From assembly GCF_946886895.1 (NCBI RefSeq), contig NZ_CAMPJO010000009.1:88795-152794 (forward strand): a stretch of 64,000 bases of DNA, read 5' to 3'. Shown here piece after piece: positions 22,592 through 32,701 of the stretch. The stretch's first letter is position 1. Each line of letters begins with the position of its first letter. Below the pieces are notes generated by a model. The model was not told the DNA's origin, searched no databases, and saw only the letters and a list, made by a program, of their open reading frames with translations. The stretch comes from an uncultured Marinobacter sp. GTDB lineage: Bacteria > Pseudomonadota > Gammaproteobacteria > Pseudomonadales > Oleiphilaceae. The position numbers and the translations under genes were made by a program.

Positions 22592-24622
22592 TTATCGGAA
22601 ACTCTGTAACAGCGTATTGAATAGATCCTGGGCCACGGAGATCACCTTGGCGGACGCATTGTAAGCAGCCTGATACTGGATCAACCGGCCGGCCTCCTCG
22701 TCCAGATTGACCCCGGATACCGATTCGCGCTGGTTGGTGGACTGTTCCAGCAGGGTTTTTCCGGCATCCATGTCCAACTGGCTTTGCCGGGTTTTCACCC
22801 CGATATCCTCCACCAGGCCGGCGTAACCCTCGGTAAAACTCTGGCTACCACCATTAAGGGTGTTCGCTGTGCCGAATCCTGCCAGGAGTTCGGCGTTGCG
22901 GTTATCAGACACCCCATTGGTGTTGTAGTTGATGGTGAAGCTGTCGCCGACCGCGGGCTGGCCGGTGATCCGGAACTGGAAACCCTGGTATTCCGCACCG
23001 CTGGCCGGATCCTCATTGAACAGCTCATTGGCAACGCCGGGGGTGTACGCGCGGTCTGGCGCACCAATCACATTGTTGCTGCCGTCACGGACTGTATAAA
23101 CGAGATTCCCGGCGTTATCGGCAAACGACACCGTCAGCGGGCCATTCGCCAACTGGCCGGACGACTGGAACGGCGGCAGCAACCCGTTGGTAAACGGGTT
23201 GCGGACGTTCAGCATGGTGCCCTGGTCGATCTGGCCAGTACCAATGTTGCCGTCAGCGGCAGAGGCCCGCACCGGGCTGGCGAAAGCCAGGTCTTCTTCG
23301 CGGTTGACCGCCAGGCCGATGTTGGCCGCTGCGTTGCGACTGGGCTGAATCAGGTATTTGTCGCCGGCTGTGAACGTGCCACCCTCAATCCGGATGTTAA
23401 AACCGGGCATGGTAATCTCCGACTGCACCGGATCCGGCAGCCGACCCTGATTCACGGTTCTGCCTGTTGCCTGATCAATCAGTTCAAAATTACGCCCGTC
23501 GCCGCTGAACTGCAGCGTCCAGCTGCCCGCTACCAGGGCACTGCTGTCGGTGATTTCCACCGCGAGCTGGCCATTACGTGGCGCCGCATTGTCGGCGTTG
23601 GCGACCACCCGGCTACGCTGCACCGCTTCGGCGTTGATGTCCCGGAAAAACAGCCCACCCAGGTCCCCTTCCAGATCCATACCGATTTCATGCTGGTGGT
23701 TCATGGTCGCCGACAGGGCAATGGCAATCCGGCCCAACTCATCAAAAGCCGGCTTCAGGGCCTCGCTTTCAAACCGGCGCAGGCCGCCGAGTTTACCGCC
23801 GGTGATCTGCTCATCCACCAACAGGGTGCGGCCACCGGCACTCAGGGTAAACGACAGCCGGGTGGGATCTTCCACACTTTCACGGGTACCAAGCTGGGCG
23901 GCATTGCTGCCCACCACCAGCGACAGGCCATTGGCCAGGGACACGTTGACCTGGCTGCCTTCGCTTTCGGTCACCTTGATGCTCACCAGTTCCGAGAGCT
24001 GGCGCAGTTTCTCATCGCGCTTGTCGAGCAGCTCATTGGGCATCTGGCCCTGGGCGATGCCGGGGGATTCGGAGATCGCCAGGTTCAGCTCGGCAATGCT
24101 CTTCAACAGTATATTGGCATCCTTGGCACCCTGCTGCATCTGGGTCTTGATGGACTCTCGCTGCTGGATGATTTCCTGGTTCAGGGCCTGGAACCGGTTC
24201 ACCACCTGCTGGGCCTCACTAAGCACCAACTGGCGCTGCGGCAGGGAGGCCGGGTCTTCTGCTGCGTTCTGCAGACTGGCAAAGAAGTTGTTCAGGGCGT
24301 TGCTCAGGCCGGTGGTTTCTCCTCCCAGCAGATTGTCCAGCCGGCTCAGTTCGGTGTTCAGGGTTTCCTGCTCACCGAACAGGGTGCTGTCTTCCCTCAC
24401 CTGCTGCACCAGGTATTCATTGGCCAGGCGGCGGATGTTGGCAATATCCACGCCACTGCCAATGGTGCCGGCACCGGTGCGCTGGCCATCCTGGGTCTCG
24501 AACACCACTTCCTGCCGACTGTAGCCGGGTGTGTTGGCGTTGGTGATATTGTTGCCGGTTGTGTTCAGAGCGGCCTGGTGACCGAGGATACCGGTCAGGC
24601 CAATGCCAATCAGTCCTGCCAT
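22592..24622 (-). CDS. flgK: Flagellar hook-associated protein FlgK (HAP1)
   Basis: First hook-filament junction protein. The 676 aa protein begins with the rod/hook family motif (ALNTTGNNITNANTPGYSRQEV) and ends with GVNLDEEAGRLIQYQAAYNASAKVI, the conserved C-terminal helix. The central domain is long and variable. flgJ lies 5 bp upstream and flgL 19 bp downstream in the same operon. Confidence 0.96.
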   Translation of the reverse strand: MAGLIGIGLTGILGHQAALNTTGNNITNANTPGYSRQEVVFETQDGQRTGAGTIGSGVDIANIRRLANEYLVQQVREDSTLFGEQETLNTELSRLDNLLGGETTGLSNALNNFFASLQNAAEDPASLPQRQLVLSEAQQVVNRFQALNQEIIQQRESIKTQMQQGAKDANILLKSIAELNLAISESPGIAQGQMPNELLDKRDEKLRQLSELVSIKVTESEGSQVNVSLANGLSLVVGSNAAQLGTRESVEDPTRLSFTLSAGGRTLLVDEQITGGKLGGLRRFESEALKPAFDELGRIAIALSATMNHQHEIGMDLEGDLGGLFFRDINAEAVQRSRVVANADNAAPRNGQLAVEITDSSALVAGSWTLQFSGDGRNFELIDQATGRTVNQGRLPDPVQSEITMPGFNIRIEGGTFTAGDKYLIQPSRNAAANIGLAVNREEDLAFASPVRASAADGNIGTGQIDQGTMLNVRNPFTNGLLPPFQSSGQLANGPLTVSFADNAGNLVYTVRDGSNNVIGAPDRAYTPGVANELFNEDPASGAEYQGFQFRITGQPAVGDSFTINYNTNGVSDNRNAELLAGFGTANTLNGGSQSFTEGYAGLVEDIGVKTRQSQLDMDAGKTLLEQSTNQRESVSGVNLDEEAGRLIQYQAAYNASAKVISVAQDLFNTLLQSFR

Positions 24623-24627
24623 GCGTT

Positions 24628-25623
24628 TTACTCCTCAGTTCCGTCGCCCATGGAAAGGCTCATTAACGAATCCCGGTTCATAATCCGGTTGATCTTGTCG
24701 CCATAAGCAGGGTCGGTGGCGTAACCGGCTTCCTGCAACTTGTGGGCAAACAGTTCGGGGCGGTCGGCGGTGGCCAGCACCTCCCGGTACCGTGGGTTTG
24801 ACTCCAGAAATGACACATAATCCCGGAAACTGGCCTCATAACCCGGGTAGGCCCGGAACGCCGCCTGTTCCTTCATCGGCACCCCTTCCCGGAACTCGGT
24901 GGTGGTGATGGTCACGGCGTTGCCCTGCCAGCGGCTGTCGGCCTTGATGCCGAACAGATTGTAACTGGGTTGACCGCCCTCTCCCTCGATCATGTGCTTG
25001 CCCCAGCCGGTTTCCAGCGCTGCCTGTGCCACCATCAGCCTGGGGTCGATGCCGCTGTCGTGGGCAATTCGCCGGGCCAGGGGCAGCAGCTCACGAACAA
25101 ACTGCTCGGGCGACTCGAAACGCGAGGGCAGTACCCGGCCGGGGCCGGAGGCATTCGACGCGCTGGTGGATGCCAGCGGCGCGACACGGTCGACCTGCCG
25201 GACCTGTTCCGACAACTGCGCGGACAGTGCCGGCAGGCTACGGTCGTAATCCGCCAGCGTGGACTTGTGGGCCGCCAGCTTCTGGCCGTTTTCATCCAGG
25301 CCCGGCACTTCCTGGCTCAATTGCCGGACCAGGGCTTCAGACAACCCCATGCCCTGGCCATCCGCCATCGACAGGCTGATCTGATTATCAAACATGTCCC
25401 GGTAGAACTCAGACCGGTTGCTGTGCAGGTAATTGCCCTCCGCAAACACATCACCCGCCTTGCGCATGGACTTCAGCATTTCAGACAAGAACAGGCTTTC
25501 GAACTGGCGAGCCACTTCCACCAGTGCCGCTTTCTTGTCCGTCCGAGCCTGGGTTTTCAGCGCATTCAGGCCGCTGAAATCGGTATAAATCCGGCTCTGC
25601 TCAAGGGAGTAGTCCTGCATCAT
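24628..25623 (-). CDS. flgJ: Flagellar rod-assembly muramidase FlgJ
   Basis: Periplasmic protein that caps the growing rod and cuts peptidoglycan. The N-terminal rod-binding domain (about 30-110) has FESLFLSEMLKSMRKAG. The C-terminal glucosaminidase domain (about 165-320) has VAQAALETGWGKHMIEG and YNLFGIKADSRWQG, with the catalytic Glu in ALETGWG. Two-domain FlgJ of 331 aa is typical of beta- and gammaproteobacteria. It lies between flgI and flgK. Confidence 0.96.
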   Translation of the reverse strand: MMQDYSLEQSRIYTDFSGLNALKTQARTDKKAALVEVARQFESLFLSEMLKSMRKAGDVFAEGNYLHSNRSEFYRDMFDNQISLSMADGQGMGLSEALVRQLSQEVPGLDENGQKLAAHKSTLADYDRSLPALSAQLSEQVRQVDRVAPLASTSASNASGPGRVLPSRFESPEQFVRELLPLARRIAHDSGIDPRLMVAQAALETGWGKHMIEGEGGQPSYNLFGIKADSRWQGNAVTITTTEFREGVPMKEQAAFRAYPGYEASFRDYVSFLESNPRYREVLATADRPELFAHKLQEAGYATDPAYGDKINRIMNRDSLMSLSMGDGTEE

Positions 25624-25628
25624 GCCAC

Positions 25629-26738
25629 CTAGATCACAATCAGCTCGGCGCGCAGGGCGCCTGCCTGTTTCAGGGCTTCGAGAACCGCCATCACATCCCC
25701 CGGTGCCGCACCCACCTGGTTCACCGCCTGAACAATGTCGTTCAGGGTGGTGGCCGGGCCAAACTTGAACATGCGGGCGGGCTCCTCGGTAATGGCAATC
25801 TGGGTGTCCGGCACGATGGCGGTGTCGCCCCCCGCGAACGGGTTGGGCTGCTCCACCTCGGGATTTTCGACTATGGTGACGGTCAGGTTGCCGTGGGTTA
25901 CCGCCGCCGGGCTGACTTTTACATTCTCGCCCACCACAATGGTGCCAGTGCGACTGTTGATCACCACTCGGGCAGCGGCCTCAGCGGGATCCACCTCAAT
26001 GTTTTCCAGAATCGACAGAAAGCTGACCCGCTGGGACGCGTCCCGGGGTGCCCGTACCGATATGGAGGTGGCATCATGAGCGTAAGCCATGTCTGGCCCA
26101 AGGTAGCCATTGACCGCCTCCACCACCCGCCGGGCGGTGGTAAAATCCGGGCGCAACAGGTGGAAGGTGATGGTGTCGCCCCGGGCAAACGGAGAGGCCA
26201 CTTCACGCTCCACGGTGGCGCCATTGGGGATACGCCCGACACTGGGCACGTTCACGGTAATCCGGGATCCGTCCTGCCCCTGGGCCCCGAAACCACCGAC
26301 CACCAGACTACCCTGGGCCATCGCGTAGATATTGTCGTCGGCGCCTTTCAGGGGCGTCATCAGCAGGGTTCCGCCCCGAAGGCTGTCGGCGTTGCCAATG
26401 GATGACACCGTGATATCCACTTCCTGTCCCCGCTTGGCAAACGCCGGCAGGGTGGCGGTAACGGTCACCGCTGCGACGTTGGCCAGGTTCGGATTCACGC
26501 CCTCGGGGAGGGTGACACCGAACTGGTTCATCATGTTTCGAAAGGTCTGGTTGGTAAACGGTGCCTTATCGCCGCTGCCATCCAGCCCCACCACCAGGCC
26601 ATAGCCCACCAGTTGGTTATCACGCACACCCTTGATCCGTGCCAGGTCTTTCAGGCGGTCCGCCATGGCGGAAGACGTGAACAGCGTCAGCATCAGAACC
26701 ACGGCAATCGCTCGCACAGCCATCATAGCGGCCACCAC
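25629..26738 (-). CDS. flgI: Flagellar P-ring protein FlgI
   Basis: Forms the bushing ring in the peptidoglycan layer around the rod. The signal peptide occupies about 1-26 ([17 protein letters not shown]), followed by the family start [20 protein letters not shown]. Other conserved segments are [18 protein letters not shown] and [18 protein letters not shown]. Its start region overlaps the end of flgH by 16 bp. The 369 aa length is normal. Confidence 0.97.
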   Translation of the reverse strand: MVAAMMAVRAIAVVLMLTLFTSSAMADRLKDLARIKGVRDNQLVGYGLVVGLDGSGDKAPFTNQTFRNMMNQFGVTLPEGVNPNLANVAAVTVTATLPAFAKRGQEVDITVSSIGNADSLRGGTLLMTPLKGADDNIYAMAQGSLVVGGFGAQGQDGSRITVNVPSVGRIPNGATVEREVASPFARGDTITFHLLRPDFTTARRVVEAVNGYLGPDMAYAHDATSISVRAPRDASQRVSFLSILENIEVDPAEAAARVVINSRTGTIVVGENVKVSPAAVTHGNLTVTIVENPEVEQPNPFAGGDTAIVPDTQIAITEEPARMFKFGPATTLNDIVQAVNQVGAAPGDVMAVLEALKQAGALRAELIVI

Positions 26739-27424
26739 TCACTGTTGAAGAAGCGGGAGGCCCATCCCATCTGGTTGGCCTGATCAAAATCCCCGGTGCC
26801 GCCATAGGCAATCCGGGCATCGGCAATACGAGTGGAAACCACCGTATTGTCGGGCTGGATGTCCTCCGGTCGGACCAGCCCGGTCACCCGGATGTACTCG
26901 TCACCGTTGGTCAACGACAGCCATTTCTCACCCCGTACCCGCAGCACACCGTTCGGGAGCACTTCGGTCACGGTTACGGTAATGCTGCCGGCCAGGCTGT
27001 TGCTCTGATCGGCCTCGGCCTCGCCCTCGAAATCCCGCTCCTGGTTGATGGACGTGGCAATGCCCAGGTTACTTTTTCCCAGAATGGTGGGCTCCGGCAG
27101 CGTGATTTCGCTGTCTTTGGTAATGCTTGTCTCAGCGTTTTTGCTGGCCCGGGTGGATTCCCGGAGCGTAATGGTCAACACGTCACCAATATTCAGTGCC
27201 GTGGTGTCACCATAGAAATTGTAGTTCCGGGAAGACTGGAAAATGGCGCCGGATTCCGGATCCCTCTGCATCATGGCCTGGGCCCGGACCGGGGCATAGG
27301 CCGGGTCGTCCGGCATTGCCCGCGGCCGGCTCATGGCGGTACATCCCTGTAGCACAACCAGCATGCCCACCAGCGCGATAGTGGCAATACGAGAATGGCA
27401 GACGGTTGATTGGATGGGTGTCAT
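26723..27424 (-). CDS. flgH: Flagellar L-ring lipoprotein FlgH
   Basis: Forms the outer-membrane ring of the basal body. The signal peptide has the lipobox LQGC (lipid Cys near residue 28). Conserved FlgH segments are [40 protein letters not shown] and [18 protein letters not shown]. At 233 aa it is of family size. It lies between flgG and flgI and overlaps flgI by 16 bp. Confidence 0.97.
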   Translation of the reverse strand: MTPIQSTVCHSRIATIALVGMLVVLQGCTAMSRPRAMPDDPAYAPVRAQAMMQRDPESGAIFQSSRNYNFYGDTTALNIGDVLTITLRESTRASKNAETSITKDSEITLPEPTILGKSNLGIATSINQERDFEGEAEADQSNSLAGSITVTVTEVLPNGVLRVRGEKWLSLTNGDEYIRVTGLVRPEDIQPDNTVVSTRIADARIAYGGTGDFDQANQMGWASRFFNSEWWPL

Positions 27425-27434
27425 GTCACTGGCC

Positions 27435-28223
27435 CTAGCCGATGTTGTTGGTAATGAACTGGAGCATCTGGTCGGTTGCGGACACCACCTTCGAGTTCAT
27501 CTCGTAGGCCCGCTGGGTGGTGATCATATTCACCAGCTCTTCCACCACCTCTACGTTGGAGGCTTCCACCATGCCCTGCTCCAGGGAGCCCAGGCCGGCC
27601 AGCCCCGGCTCGCCTTCTGCCGGGTCACCGCTGGCGTTGGTGGCCTTGAACAGGTTGCCGCCAATGGCCTGAAGCCCCTGGGGGTTGACGAAATTAACCA
27701 GGGTAATCTGACCCAGGTTCACCGGTGCCGCCTGGTCATCGGTCACCGCAGTGACCGTGCCATCCTTGCCGATGGTGATGTTGGTGGCGTTCTCGGGCAC
27801 ATTGATGTTTGGTTCCAGCGCATACCCGCCCGGGGTCACCACATCACCGTCAGCGTTGAGCTGAAACTGGCCGTCCCGGGTGTAGGCAATCTGGCCGTCG
27901 GGCATCAGGATCTGCATGAAGCCGCGCCCGTCAATCGCCAGATCCAGAGGCTGCTCGGTGACTTCCAGATTGCCCTGGGAAAATTCCTTGGTGGTGCCCA
28001 CTACCCGCACACCGGTACCCAGTTGCAGCCCGGACGGCAGTTCCGCGTTCTGGCCATTGAGGCCACCCGGCTGACGGTTGATCTGGTAGAGCAAATCCTG
28101 AAACATCGCCCGGTCCCGCTTGAACCCGGTGGTATTCACGTTTGCCAGGTTGTTGGAGATGGTGGCCATCTTGGTGTCCTGGGCGCTGAGCCCGGTCTTG
28201 CTGACCCACAGAGCTGGATGCAT
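27435..28223 (-). CDS. flgG: Flagellar distal rod protein FlgG
   Basis: Major distal rod subunit. At 262 aa (260 in E. coli) it has the N-terminal rod motif ATISNNLANVNTTGFKRDRA, the FlgG-typical MFQDLLYQINRQPG, and the C-terminal VVEELVNMITTQRAYEMNSK. It is followed by flgH after 10 bp and preceded by flgF after an 82-bp gap in which no clear promoter is seen. Confidence 0.97.
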   Translation of the reverse strand: MHPALWVSKTGLSAQDTKMATISNNLANVNTTGFKRDRAMFQDLLYQINRQPGGLNGQNAELPSGLQLGTGVRVVGTTKEFSQGNLEVTEQPLDLAIDGRGFMQILMPDGQIAYTRDGQFQLNADGDVVTPGGYALEPNINVPENATNITIGKDGTVTAVTDDQAAPVNLGQITLVNFVNPQGLQAIGGNLFKATNASGDPAEGEPGLAGLGSLEQGMVEASNVEVVEELVNMITTQRAYEMNSKVVSATDQMLQFITNNIG

Positions 28224-28305
28224 TGTCTTTTCTCCTTGCCGGTGGCCGGGCGAGCGGCCAATATTTGCCGCTCCGGACCCGCCAGGGCCTTGTTTTCAAC
28301 AGTTA

Positions 28306-29058
28306 TCAGAGGTTCTGCAACAGCCGTGCCGATGCCTCGGAATTCTCATTGGCGGTGGTCATTACCTTCACTTGCATTTCGTACTGACGGGACAACTGCA
28401 GGTTTGCGATCATCTCTTGCACCGCATTCACGTTAGAGCTCTCCAGAAATCCGGAGGCCACCCTCAGGGCGGCGTCCGGCGGTTCCGGCCCATCCAGTGC
28501 CTGGTCAGCCTTGCGATGCATGAACCCGTCCAACCCCTTTTCCAGAGACTCATCCGGCGGGCTCACCAGTTTCAGCCGGTCCACTTCCACCAACTGGTCG
28601 GGCGGGCCGCCCACCGGCACGATGGACAGGGTGCCATCCGCTCCGATCTGCACGTTATCGAACGGTGGCAACGCCACCGGTCCGCCGTTGCCGAGCACCA
28701 TTTCACCACTGGACAGGCGAACCAGCCCGTTCACATCCACCTGCAGGCTGCCGGTACGGGTGAACACTTCTTCGCCGAGTTCATTCTGGATTGCCAGCCA
28801 GCCCTCACCTTTCATGGCAACGTCGAGCTTGCGACCGGTCTCCATCAGCGATCCCGCCGACAGGTCGGTGCCGGGGCGCTCGGTCATGGCGTAGGCGCGG
28901 GTGGGATGGGACTCGCCATACACAGGCATGCTTCTGGCCTGGGCGAAGTCTCTCTTGAAGCCGTTGGTGCTCACGTTCGCCAGGTTGTTGGCGTGGGCGC
29001 GCTGGGCCAGCATGTTCTGCTTGGCACCGGACATACCGATATAGAGGGCTTTGTCCAT
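28306..29058 (-). CDS. flgF: Flagellar proximal rod protein FlgF
   Basis: Proximal rod subunit. The 250 aa protein begins MDKALYIGMSGAKQNMLAQRAHANNLAN (family signature; rod motif NNLANVSTNGFKRDF) and ends with the hydrophobic heptad segment NAVQEMIANLQLSRQYEMQ. It lies between flgE and flgG, with a 73-bp gap to flgE. Confidence 0.96.
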   Translation of the reverse strand: MDKALYIGMSGAKQNMLAQRAHANNLANVSTNGFKRDFAQARSMPVYGESHPTRAYAMTERPGTDLSAGSLMETGRKLDVAMKGEGWLAIQNELGEEVFTRTGSLQVDVNGLVRLSSGEMVLGNGGPVALPPFDNVQIGADGTLSIVPVGGPPDQLVEVDRLKLVSPPDESLEKGLDGFMHRKADQALDGPEPPDAALRVASGFLESSNVNAVQEMIANLQLSRQYEMQVKVMTTANENSEASARLLQNL

Positions 29059-29131
29059 GGGAAAACTCCTGCCGGAATTCTGACTGTTTCCAGATTTCTT
29101 GCAGGAGTCATGCCATGTTCAGTTCAGCGGT

Positions 29132-31021
29132 TTACCGGAGGTTGATGATGGTCTGGGTGACCGCATCGGAGGTTTCAATGGTCTTGGCGTTGGCCTGGTA
29201 GTTGCGCTGGGCAATGATCAGGTTCACCAGTTCAGCGGACAGGTCCACGTTGGACTCTTCCAGGGAGCTGGCCTTGATGGAACCAAGGGTCCCGGTATCC
29301 GGGGCGCCGATGATCGGCTGTCCGGAATCGAAGGTTTCCACCCAGGTGGTATCGCCCACCGGCGACAGGCCGTTGGTGTTGTTGAACGCGGCCAGGGACA
29401 CCTGACCCAGGGCCTGCGACTGACCGTTGGTGTAACGGGCAAACAGCACACCCTGATCGGACACGTCCAGGCCAGACAACCGGCCTGTGGTGTATCCGTT
29501 CTGCTGCTGGTCATTCACCCCGAAGGCAGCGCCGAACTGGGTGGTATCGCCCAGGTCAATGACAAAGGCGGAGGTGGTCGGCGGCTCCGGAATCGGGGTT
29601 ACCACGGTCTCGCCCGGCGCGGGCGGGCCATCGGCGCCGTTGGGCTGTCCGTCCTCACCCTTGGGAATCCAGTCGCTCACCAGGATTTCACCGTTGGGGT
29701 CGCCGTCGATGGACTGCAGCGTGCCGTCCTGGTCAAAGCGGGCGGTGTACGGCGAGGTATCGGTACCGGCCACCAGCTCGCCATCAATCTGCAGGTAGAT
29801 GGACCACTCGCTGACCCCTACTCCGTTGCCCGGAGACGGTTCCTTCACATAGAACTGGGTCAGCTCGTGGGAGTTACCCAGGCTGTCGAACACGGTGGTT
29901 GACGTGGCGTGGTTGTAGGTACGCTGATCCAGCGGATTGAACTGATTGGTGATGCGAATCGGCGAGGCATTGAACGCCGCCTGAAAATCGGCATCGGCGG
30001 TGAGGGCGTTGATCGTCGCCACCTCACGGGCCGCCGTCACATTCACCTCACCCTCAACGGTGGCACTGTTGCCACCACCGTTGCCATCGGCAAAGCTGTA
30101 ATCCAGGGTTTCGCCCTGGTTATGCACCACTCGCAACACGTCGTTGCCGGCACCGTCATCCACAATCGAGGCGGAAATAGCGGTTTCGCTGGAGTTGTTC
30201 ACCGAATCAACCAGATCCTGCAGCGAATTGATGTTGTTGGTGTCCAGCGCCAGGGGCGCTCCGTTGACGTTCAGGCTGAAGGAGAAGTTGGACGCGTTCT
30301 GAATGAAGGTGTCATCCAGACCATTGAATACTGCCGTGGTTGTGGCGGAAGCGCTCAGGCCGTCGGCGTCGTTAATGGTGGCCGCGGCCTGCCGGGCGGT
30401 GGTGGCGGCGGTCAGGTCCACGGTGTAGTCCGGGCTGCCATCGGAATAGGTCACATCGAACTGCTCGCCCTGAATATCGGAAAACGCCAGCGGCCCGATA
30501 TCCCGGACACGGTTCTCCAGTACCGACTGGCGGGAATCCAGATTCAGGTCGGTTTGCAGGCTGGTGGTGCGCCTCGGCGCCAGGTTACCCGTCTCGATCT
30601 GCAGATCACCCCGGATACCGGACAGATTGCCGTCTTCGTCGGCGGTATAGCCCTGCACCCGCATGTTCTGGTTATTCACCACGTAGCCGTCTTTATCGAT
30701 ACCGAACTGGCCAGCCCGGGAATACCGGATCTCGCCGCCATTGTTCAGGATAAAGAAGCCGTCACCGCTGATGGCCATATCCAGCCCGTTATCGGTGAAG
30801 CTGATGTTGCCCTGGCCGAACGACTGCTTGACGTCCTGCACCCGCACGCCATCCCCGACGGGGTTGGTGCCGGCGCTCAGGAAGCCGCTGGCGTATAAAT
30901 CCCCGAACTGGACGCTGCTGCCCTTGAAGCCAACCGTACTGGCGTTGGCAATGTTATTGCCGGTGACGTCCAGATCAACCGATGCTGCTCTCAGGCCACT
31001 CAGCCCTGTATTAAATGCCAT
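29132..31021 (-). CDS. flgE: Flagellar hook protein FlgE, long form
   Basis: Builds the flexible hook. The N-terminus MAFNTGLSGLRAASVDLDV and rod-type motif NNIANASTVGFKGSSVQFGD are conserved, as is the C-terminus SNVDLSAELVNLIIAQRNYQ. At 629 aa it is much longer than E. coli FlgE (about 400). The extra length is in the surface-exposed middle (residues about 150-500), including a proline-rich stretch GADGPPAPGETVVTPIPEPP. The middle of FlgE is variable in the family, so this is probably a decorated hook. Confidence 0.95.
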   Translation of the reverse strand: MAFNTGLSGLRAASVDLDVTGNNIANASTVGFKGSSVQFGDLYASGFLSAGTNPVGDGVRVQDVKQSFGQGNISFTDNGLDMAISGDGFFILNNGGEIRYSRAGQFGIDKDGYVVNNQNMRVQGYTADEDGNLSGIRGDLQIETGNLAPRRTTSLQTDLNLDSRQSVLENRVRDIGPLAFSDIQGEQFDVTYSDGSPDYTVDLTAATTARQAAATINDADGLSASATTTAVFNGLDDTFIQNASNFSFSLNVNGAPLALDTNNINSLQDLVDSVNNSSETAISASIVDDGAGNDVLRVVHNQGETLDYSFADGNGGGNSATVEGEVNVTAAREVATINALTADADFQAAFNASPIRITNQFNPLDQRTYNHATSTTVFDSLGNSHELTQFYVKEPSPGNGVGVSEWSIYLQIDGELVAGTDTSPYTARFDQDGTLQSIDGDPNGEILVSDWIPKGEDGQPNGADGPPAPGETVVTPIPEPPTTSAFVIDLGDTTQFGAAFGVNDQQQNGYTTGRLSGLDVSDQGVLFARYTNGQSQALGQVSLAAFNNTNGLSPVGDTTWVETFDSGQPIIGAPDTGTLGSIKASSLEESNVDLSAELVNLIIAQRNYQANAKTIETSDAVTQTIINLR

Positions 31022-31048
31022 GATTCACCCCCTGGTCCGACACCGGTC

Positions 31049-31726
31049 TCAGTTAATTTGCTGTACATCCGACAGGGCGATGGAACCCATGCCCGCCAGA
31101 TTCAATGTTATGGAGCCGTTCTGGCCCAGCGACACGCTGTCCACATTGGCACTGACCATAGTCGCCAGTTGCTGTGATCCCTCCGGATAGGAGGCTTCGG
31201 CCACAATCTTGTAGGGGCCCTGCGGCAAGGGATTGCCGTTGCCGTCCTGACCGTCCCAGGTGAACGACTTCATGCCCGCCGGGCTGCTGCCCAGGTCAAT
31301 CTGCCGCAAGAGCTCGCCAGCTTCATTCTGAATCGACAGTCGCACGCCACCGGTGGAAGCCGGCACATCAATGCTGCCGGTGATCTGGCCATCAGCGCCG
31401 AGAACACCCACGCTGGACGGCGCCAGCACAGACTTGCCGACCATCGCCGAGGCCTGCAGCGCCTGGGTGGAACGGAACTGGCCAACCATGTCGTCAACAT
31501 TGCCGGACAGTTTCTGCATTTCCTCCAGAGAGCTGAACTGGGCCAACTGGGAAATGAACTCCCCGTTGTCCTGGGGCTCCAGCGGGTTCTGGTTCTTTAA
31601 CTGGGCCAGCATCAGTTCCATGAACTCGTTCTTGCCCAGTTCATTGCTGTTACTTGTGCCGTTCTGCTTCTGAACCCGGTACTGGCTCAGTACATCGGCG
31701 GCGTCCGCTCCGTTAATTGCACTCAT
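31049..31726 (-). CDS. flgD: Hook-capping protein FlgD
   Basis: Scaffold cap required for hook polymerisation. At 225 aa the N-terminal part has the conserved ELGKNEFMELMLAQLKNQNP and FISQLAQFSSLEEM motifs; the C-terminal part is an Ig-like FLG domain (KSFTWDGQDGNGNPLPQGPY). It lies between flgC and flgE in the operon. Confidence 0.96.
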   Translation of the reverse strand: MSAINGADAADVLSQYRVQKQNGTSNSNELGKNEFMELMLAQLKNQNPLEPQDNGEFISQLAQFSSLEEMQKLSGNVDDMVGQFRSTQALQASAMVGKSVLAPSSVGVLGADGQITGSIDVPASTGGVRLSIQNEAGELLRQIDLGSSPAGMKSFTWDGQDGNGNPLPQGPYKIVAEASYPEGSQQLATMVSANVDSVSLGQNGSITLNLAGMGSIALSDVQQIN

Positions 31727-31744
31727 GATCTGGTCCTCGCGCGG

Positions 31745-32185
31745 TTACTGCTGACCCAGTGTCAGGATGCGCTGCATCATGGATTTTGCCGCGTTCATAA
31801 TATCCACGTTCATCTGAAAGCTTCTGGACGACGACATCATGTCGGCCATTTCCTCCACCACATTCACATTCGGGTAGTACACGTACCCATCCTCGTTTGC
31901 CGCCGGATGGTTTGGCTCGTAGCGCATCTGCAATTCGGCATCGCTCTCGACAATACCCAGCACCCGCACCCCGGCGCCGGGACCTTCCGCCCCCATGCCC
32001 TGCGTCCCCGGGTTCAGCATGGACTGCTGAATGGCGGCAAACACCGGTTTTCTGGCCCGGTAGGTTTCGCCGGTGCTGGAACTCGCGGTTTCCGCGTTGG
32101 CAATGTTCGAGGCCGTGGTATTCAGCCGCAGTGATTGCGCGGTCATGCCGGAGCCGGCGATATCAAAAATGTTACCCAGTGACAT
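31745..32185 (-). CDS. flgC: Flagellar proximal rod protein FlgC
   Basis: Rod subunit of the basal body. At 146 aa it has the N-terminal motif LRLNTTASNIANAETASSSTG, a central variable region, and the C-terminal VNVVEEMADMMSSSRSFQMN. It is followed by flgD after 18 bp and preceded by flgB after 34 bp. Confidence 0.97.
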   Translation of the reverse strand: MSLGNIFDIAGSGMTAQSLRLNTTASNIANAETASSSTGETYRARKPVFAAIQQSMLNPGTQGMGAEGPGAGVRVLGIVESDAELQMRYEPNHPAANEDGYVYYPNVNVVEEMADMMSSSRSFQMNVDIMNAAKSMMQRILTLGQQ

Positions 32186-32219
32186 GGACTATCCCCTTTG
32201 CTGATCGTCTGGCTACGAC

Positions 32220-32621
32220 TTACTCGCCTTTCAGGGCTTTGGTCAGACCAGTAAATTTACTGTTCAGGAACTGAAAGCTGGCCTGGTAATCCATGGCATT
32301 GCGCATGAACCGGCTCTGTTCGGCCTGGGTGTCAACGGTGTTGCCGTCCACCGAGGGCTGGCTCGGAACCCGGTACAGCAATTCACTATCGCCACCGGTA
32401 CCGCCGGAGACATCCATGTGGCCTTCGTGGGTTTTGCTCATGGCAAACCCGCCCATGGCGTCCTGGGCCTGTTTCATCATGGCCTGGAAGTCCAGGTCCC
32501 GGGCCTTGAACCCCGGGGTGTCGGCGTTGGCAAGGTTGTTTGCCAGCACTTCCGCCCGTTTGACTCTCGCTTCCAGCGCGTGCTGGTGAATGCCAAGGGC
32601 GTTTTCGAATGAAATTGCCAT
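32220..32621 (-). CDS. flgB: Flagellar proximal rod protein FlgB
   Basis: Most proximal rod subunit and first gene of the flg operon here. The start at 32621 (MAISFENALGIHQHALEARV) is chosen because a strong Shine-Dalgarno GGAGGCAG lies 1-8 bp upstream and a sigma-54 promoter about 65 bp upstream; the longer frame has no support. The motif LANNLANADTPGFKARDLDF is intact. The 133 aa length is typical. Confidence 0.96.
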   Translation of the reverse strand: MAISFENALGIHQHALEARVKRAEVLANNLANADTPGFKARDLDFQAMMKQAQDAMGGFAMSKTHEGHMDVSGGTGGDSELLYRVPSQPSVDGNTVDTQAEQSRFMRNAMDYQASFQFLNSKFTGLTKALKGE

Positions 32622-32685
32622 ACTGCCTCCGAAACCTGTACCGACACTCACAAACGTTGCCGGTTTTGCGCTATGGCAGGACTAA

Positions 32686-32701
32686 AGCAATGCCAATGCC
32701 A
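32686..32701 (-). promoter_or_regulatory. Sigma-54 promoter of the flg operon
   Basis: The minus strand reads TGGCATTGGCATTGCT, a near-consensus RpoN element (TGGCAC-N5-TTGCA) with GG and GC exactly 12 bp apart. It lies 65 bp before the flgB start. In Pseudomonas the equivalent operon is a FleQ/RpoN-dependent class II/III set, so the same control is likely. Confidence 0.85.

Noticed and set aside
22784..24706. 640-codon plus-strand open frame opposite flgK
   Set aside because: FlgK is unambiguous on the minus strand; the opposing frame lacks any recognisable domain.
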